Assembly (NCBI GenBank): GCA_017558175.1
Contig: JAFYWH010000002.1
Span: forward strand, 1-38,454
Length of the DNA: 38,454 bases
Reading direction: 5' to 3'
From: Bacteroidaceae bacterium
GTDB taxonomy: Bacteria; Bacteroidota; Bacteroidia; Bacteroidales; Bacteroidaceae
In this document: piece by piece, positions 32,543 to 38,454 of the stretch
Numbering within the stretch: position 1 is the first letter of the stretch
How the letters are laid out: the number at the start of each line of letters is the position of its first letter
Notes under the pieces: model-generated
What the model was told of the DNA's origin: nothing
The model's input: the letters and a program-made list of their open reading frames with translations, nothing else
Databases searched by the model: none
Made by a program: the position numbers and the translations under genes

Positions 32543-32568
32543 GTTTTCTCTGCTTTTACCCCCAGCAT

Positions 32569-32598
32569 GTCATCCAGAGCGAAGCGAAGGATCTCGGG
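32569..32598 (+). repeat. Family A solo left end
   Basis: The outer arm GTCATCCAGA and inner arm GAAGGATCTCG are intact; no right end follows. It has the ATCC/GGAT arm variant, like the copies at 25441 and 26190. Confidence 0.7.
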
Positions 32599-32704
32599 GA
32601 TATGAAGCAAGGGGGTTTTCGTAATGGCTTGGGTTGGTCAACAAAACGAAATATAAGTACAATAATCCATAGAAAATGTATTTTTTATGCTCATATCACC
32701 TATA

Positions 32705-32739
32705 TATCGCAAAAATTAAAGTAAATTTATCGCAAAATT
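32705..32739 (+). promoter_or_regulatory. Direct repeats upstream of hsdR, possible operator
   Basis: TATCGCAAAAATT at 32705-32717 and TATCGCAAAATT at 32728-32739 are 23 bp apart, about two helical turns, and end 80 bp before the hsdR ATG. No recognisable promoter was found here. Confidence 0.3.
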
Positions 32740-32819
32740 CGATGTAGAACGAAATTATATAGAATTCAATATTCTTAGAGATTTCTGAAGATATGAAATA
32801 ATTCCAAATTGGCAGGCTT

Positions 32820-36970
<4,151 letters not shown>

Positions 36971-36974
36971 AGGT

Positions 36975-38129
36975 ATGGGAAACAATATAGTCATATCGAT
37001 GGAACAACAGTTTGGCGAAGTTGTTGATATTATTCTTCAACATAAAAGCCGTGCATCCAAAGTCGTAAATGAAGAATTGCTTCTTACGGCTTGGCATGTA
37101 GGTGGTTATGTATCAGCCAAACTAAAAAGCGAAGAATGGGGAAGCAAAGTCGTATCTCAGTTATCAGAATATATACGTTCTCAGCGTCCTGACATTAAAG
37201 GATATAGCAGGAGAAGTATCTACAACATGGTAATGTTTTATGAAGAATATTCATCAGAAACTTTTGCTTCAACAGTCGAAAAATACTTGAACTCTGAATT
37301 TGTGCAGTCAGTGCCTGCACAAATTGCAACAACATCAATTACACCAAGCACAGGAGCAAATGTAATTGTGCAGTCACTGCCTGCACAATTAGTCCAGCAT
37401 AAAAATGGACCAATGCCAAAGATATTGGAATTAACAACATTTACCAATCATATAGAAATTCTTTGTAGATGCAAGAGTAACGAAGAACGTCTGTTCTATA
37501 TACTCTATGCCAACAAAGAACATTTAGTAAGTAGAGAACTACAACGTTGCATTTCCAACCAAACTTATTCAACGCTGTTGGGTAGCAAAAACAATATGTC
37601 AAAAGGAATGCTTGAAGCATATCCCAATGCACCTATAATGTTCAAGGATACTTTGTTTGTTGACTTTCTTAATCTACCAAAGAAACATAGTGAGGCAAAA
37701 CTGAAAAAAGGTTTGGTGGAAAACATGAAGCAGTTCATTCTTGAATTGGGAAAGGACTTCATCTCTATGGACCAGGAATACAGACTTCAAGTTGGTTCTT
37801 CTACATATAAAGCGGACTTGTTGTTTTATCATCGTGGTTTGCAGGCTTTGGTAGCGGTAGAACTGAAAAAGACGAAGTTTCATCCAAGAGACCTCGGACA
37901 ATTGGAATTTTATCTGGAAGCCCTTGACAGAGACGTAAAGCGTTCTAATGAGAATCCATCCATTGGAATTATTCTTTGCCCCGAAGCCGACCGAGTGGTG
38001 GTGGAATATGCAATGAGTCGTAGTATGAGCCCTACAATGATAGCTGAATATAAGCGTATCCTCATTCCGCAGGAGCGTTTGCAACAGCAACTTGATGAAT
38101 TTTGCAATTTATTTCTAACTAAAAAATAA
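36975..38129 (+). CDS. DUF1016/YhcG-type PDDEXK nuclease
   Basis: The 384-residue protein has an N-terminal DUF1016_N domain (about 10-95, including ARHVGGY-like AWHVGGYVSAKL and GYSRRSIYNMVMFYEEY). A variable linker (about 96-150) holds two copies of VQS(V/L)PAQ(I/L). The C-terminal YhcG nuclease domain has Asp281 (KADLLFY), Glu296 and Lys298 (VAVELKK), the core of a PDDEXK site. YhcG proteins are predicted DNA nucleases, often carried inside type I restriction loci. Here the gene lies four bases after hsdM and six before hsdS, so it is cotranscribed with both. Its role in the complex is unknown. Confidence 0.88.
   Translation: MGNNIVISMEQQFGEVVDIILQHKSRASKVVNEELLLTAWHVGGYVSAKLKSEEWGSKVVSQLSEYIRSQRPDIKGYSRRSIYNMVMFYEEYSSETFASTVEKYLNSEFVQSVPAQIATTSITPSTGANVIVQSLPAQLVQHKNGPMPKILELTTFTNHIEILCRCKSNEERLFYILYANKEHLVSRELQRCISNQTYSTLLGSKNNMSKGMLEAYPNAPIMFKDTLFVDFLNLPKKHSEAKLKKGLVENMKQFILELGKDFISMDQEYRLQVGSSTYKADLLFYHRGLQALVAVELKKTKFHPRDLGQLEFYLEALDRDVKRSNENPSIGIILCPEADRVVVEYAMSRSMSPTMIAEYKRILIPQERLQQQLDEFCNLFLTKK
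37297..37390 (+). repeat. Two in-frame palindromic hairpins in the DUF1016 linker
   Basis: AATTTGTGCAG (37297-37307) pairs with 37315-37325, and AATTGTGCAG (37364-37373) pairs with 37381-37390. Each has a seven-base loop (TCAGTGC, TCACTGC). They encode VQSVPAQI and VQSLPAQL. Confidence 0.85.
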
Positions 38130-38134
38130 TAGTC

Positions 38135-38454
38135 ATGGATACCAAGAAACTACGTCAAAAGATACTCGACCTTGCTATTCATGGCAAGCTCGTACCACAA
38201 GACCCCAACGATGAACCAGCATCGGTGCTACTTGAACGCATACGTGCAGAAAAAGAACGTCTGATAAAGGAAGGAAAAATCAAAAAGAGCAAGGCTTCTA
38301 AGACTGCTGATACGCCCCATTATGAGAATGTGCCGTTTGAAGTGCCTAACGGATGGAAATGGTGTAACCTAGAAGATGTTTGTATTTTTCTTTCAAGAGG
38401 AAAATCTCCTAAATATTCTGATGATGACAAAAATTATCCCGTTTTTGCTCAAAA
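38135..38454 (+). CDS. hsdS: Type I specificity subunit HsdS, partial (N-terminus)
   Basis: The frame opens at ATG 38135 and is cut by the window end after 106 codons. The N-terminus (MDTKKLRQKILDLAIHGKLV, then PQDPNDEPASVLLERIRAEK) is the standard start of Bacteroidales HsdS proteins. It is followed by a lysine-rich stretch and the beginning of the first target-recognition domain (EVPNGWKWCNLEDV). HsdS chooses the DNA sequence for both methylation and cleavage. Whether an invertible partner hsdS and recombinase follow cannot be seen. Confidence 0.88.
   Translation, partial: MDTKKLRQKILDLAIHGKLVPQDPNDEPASVLLERIRAEKERLIKEGKIKKSKASKTADTPHYENVPFEVPNGWKWCNLEDVCIFLSRGKSPKYSDDDKNYPVFAQ

Noticed and set aside
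32435..32566. Short minus-strand frame ending LALNNKLALA, possible end of a lost gene
   Set aside because: About 43 codons without start or motif and overlapping an inverted repeat; too weak to call a pseudogene.

Overview
The window looks like the chromosome of a gut Bacteroidales bacterium, most likely Bacteroides, Phocaeicola or a close relative. The signs are promoters of the form TTTG-N19-20-TAnnTTTG, many lipoproteins without strong Shine-Dalgarno sites, and family markers of that group: DUF4221, DUF3244, DUF1573, DUF4248, HU-like proteins with a 'smalltalk' peptide, and a sodium-pumping methylmalonyl-CoA decarboxylase operon. I ran no database search; families are assigned from motifs, length and context.

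Layout. 0-4.7 kb (minus): a small exported-protein operon (DUF3244, DUF1573 with a CxxC, a Cys-containing small peptide, a DUF4221 propeller lipoprotein and a partial gene) below a TPR/HTH regulator whose lipoprotein N-terminus is out of frame by one base. 4.7-9.7 kb (minus): a metallophosphoesterase, a GH127 beta-L-arabinofuranosidase and pncB. 9.7-15.9 kb (minus): an operon-like array in which tatA and tatC bracket a Tat-signal Gfo/Idh/MocA oxidoreductase, a DUF1080 3-keto-glycoside hydrolase and a sugar isomerase/epimerase lipoprotein, followed by an AbgT transporter. 16-20 kb: DoxX with a coupled leader ORF, the nitroreductase-DUF2520-kdsC-maf operon, and a GNAT/FemAB-like gene. 20-25 kb (plus): mce, mmdA, a lamin-tail/OadG fusion, the biotin carrier and oadB, with a 391-bp GIY-YIG element between mce and mmdA.

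25-32.8 kb is a repeat-rich accessory region. It holds smalltalk, HU, DUF4248, an EamA transporter, two tandem paralogues of unknown function, a GH33 sialidase and a six-hairpin glycosidase. At least four families of interspersed palindromic repeats lie between them. 32.8-38.5 kb (plus) is a type I restriction-modification locus (hsdR, hsdM, a DUF1016/PDDEXK nuclease gene, and hsdS cut by the window end).

The strongest candidate for an undescribed system is repeat family A. One full copy carries a GIY-YIG nuclease gene (20510-20900), one is an empty 87-bp miniature (26190-26276), and two are solo ends. The substitutions that separate the two complete copies change all four arms together, so base pairing is preserved. 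This resembles REP/RAYT-like repeats, with a GIY-YIG enzyme in place of a RAYT transposase. Other notable points are a five-unit 10-bp repeat array between the HU and DUF4248 promoters, the Tat/3-keto-sugar operon, and two in-frame palindromes in the linker of the DUF1016 nuclease.
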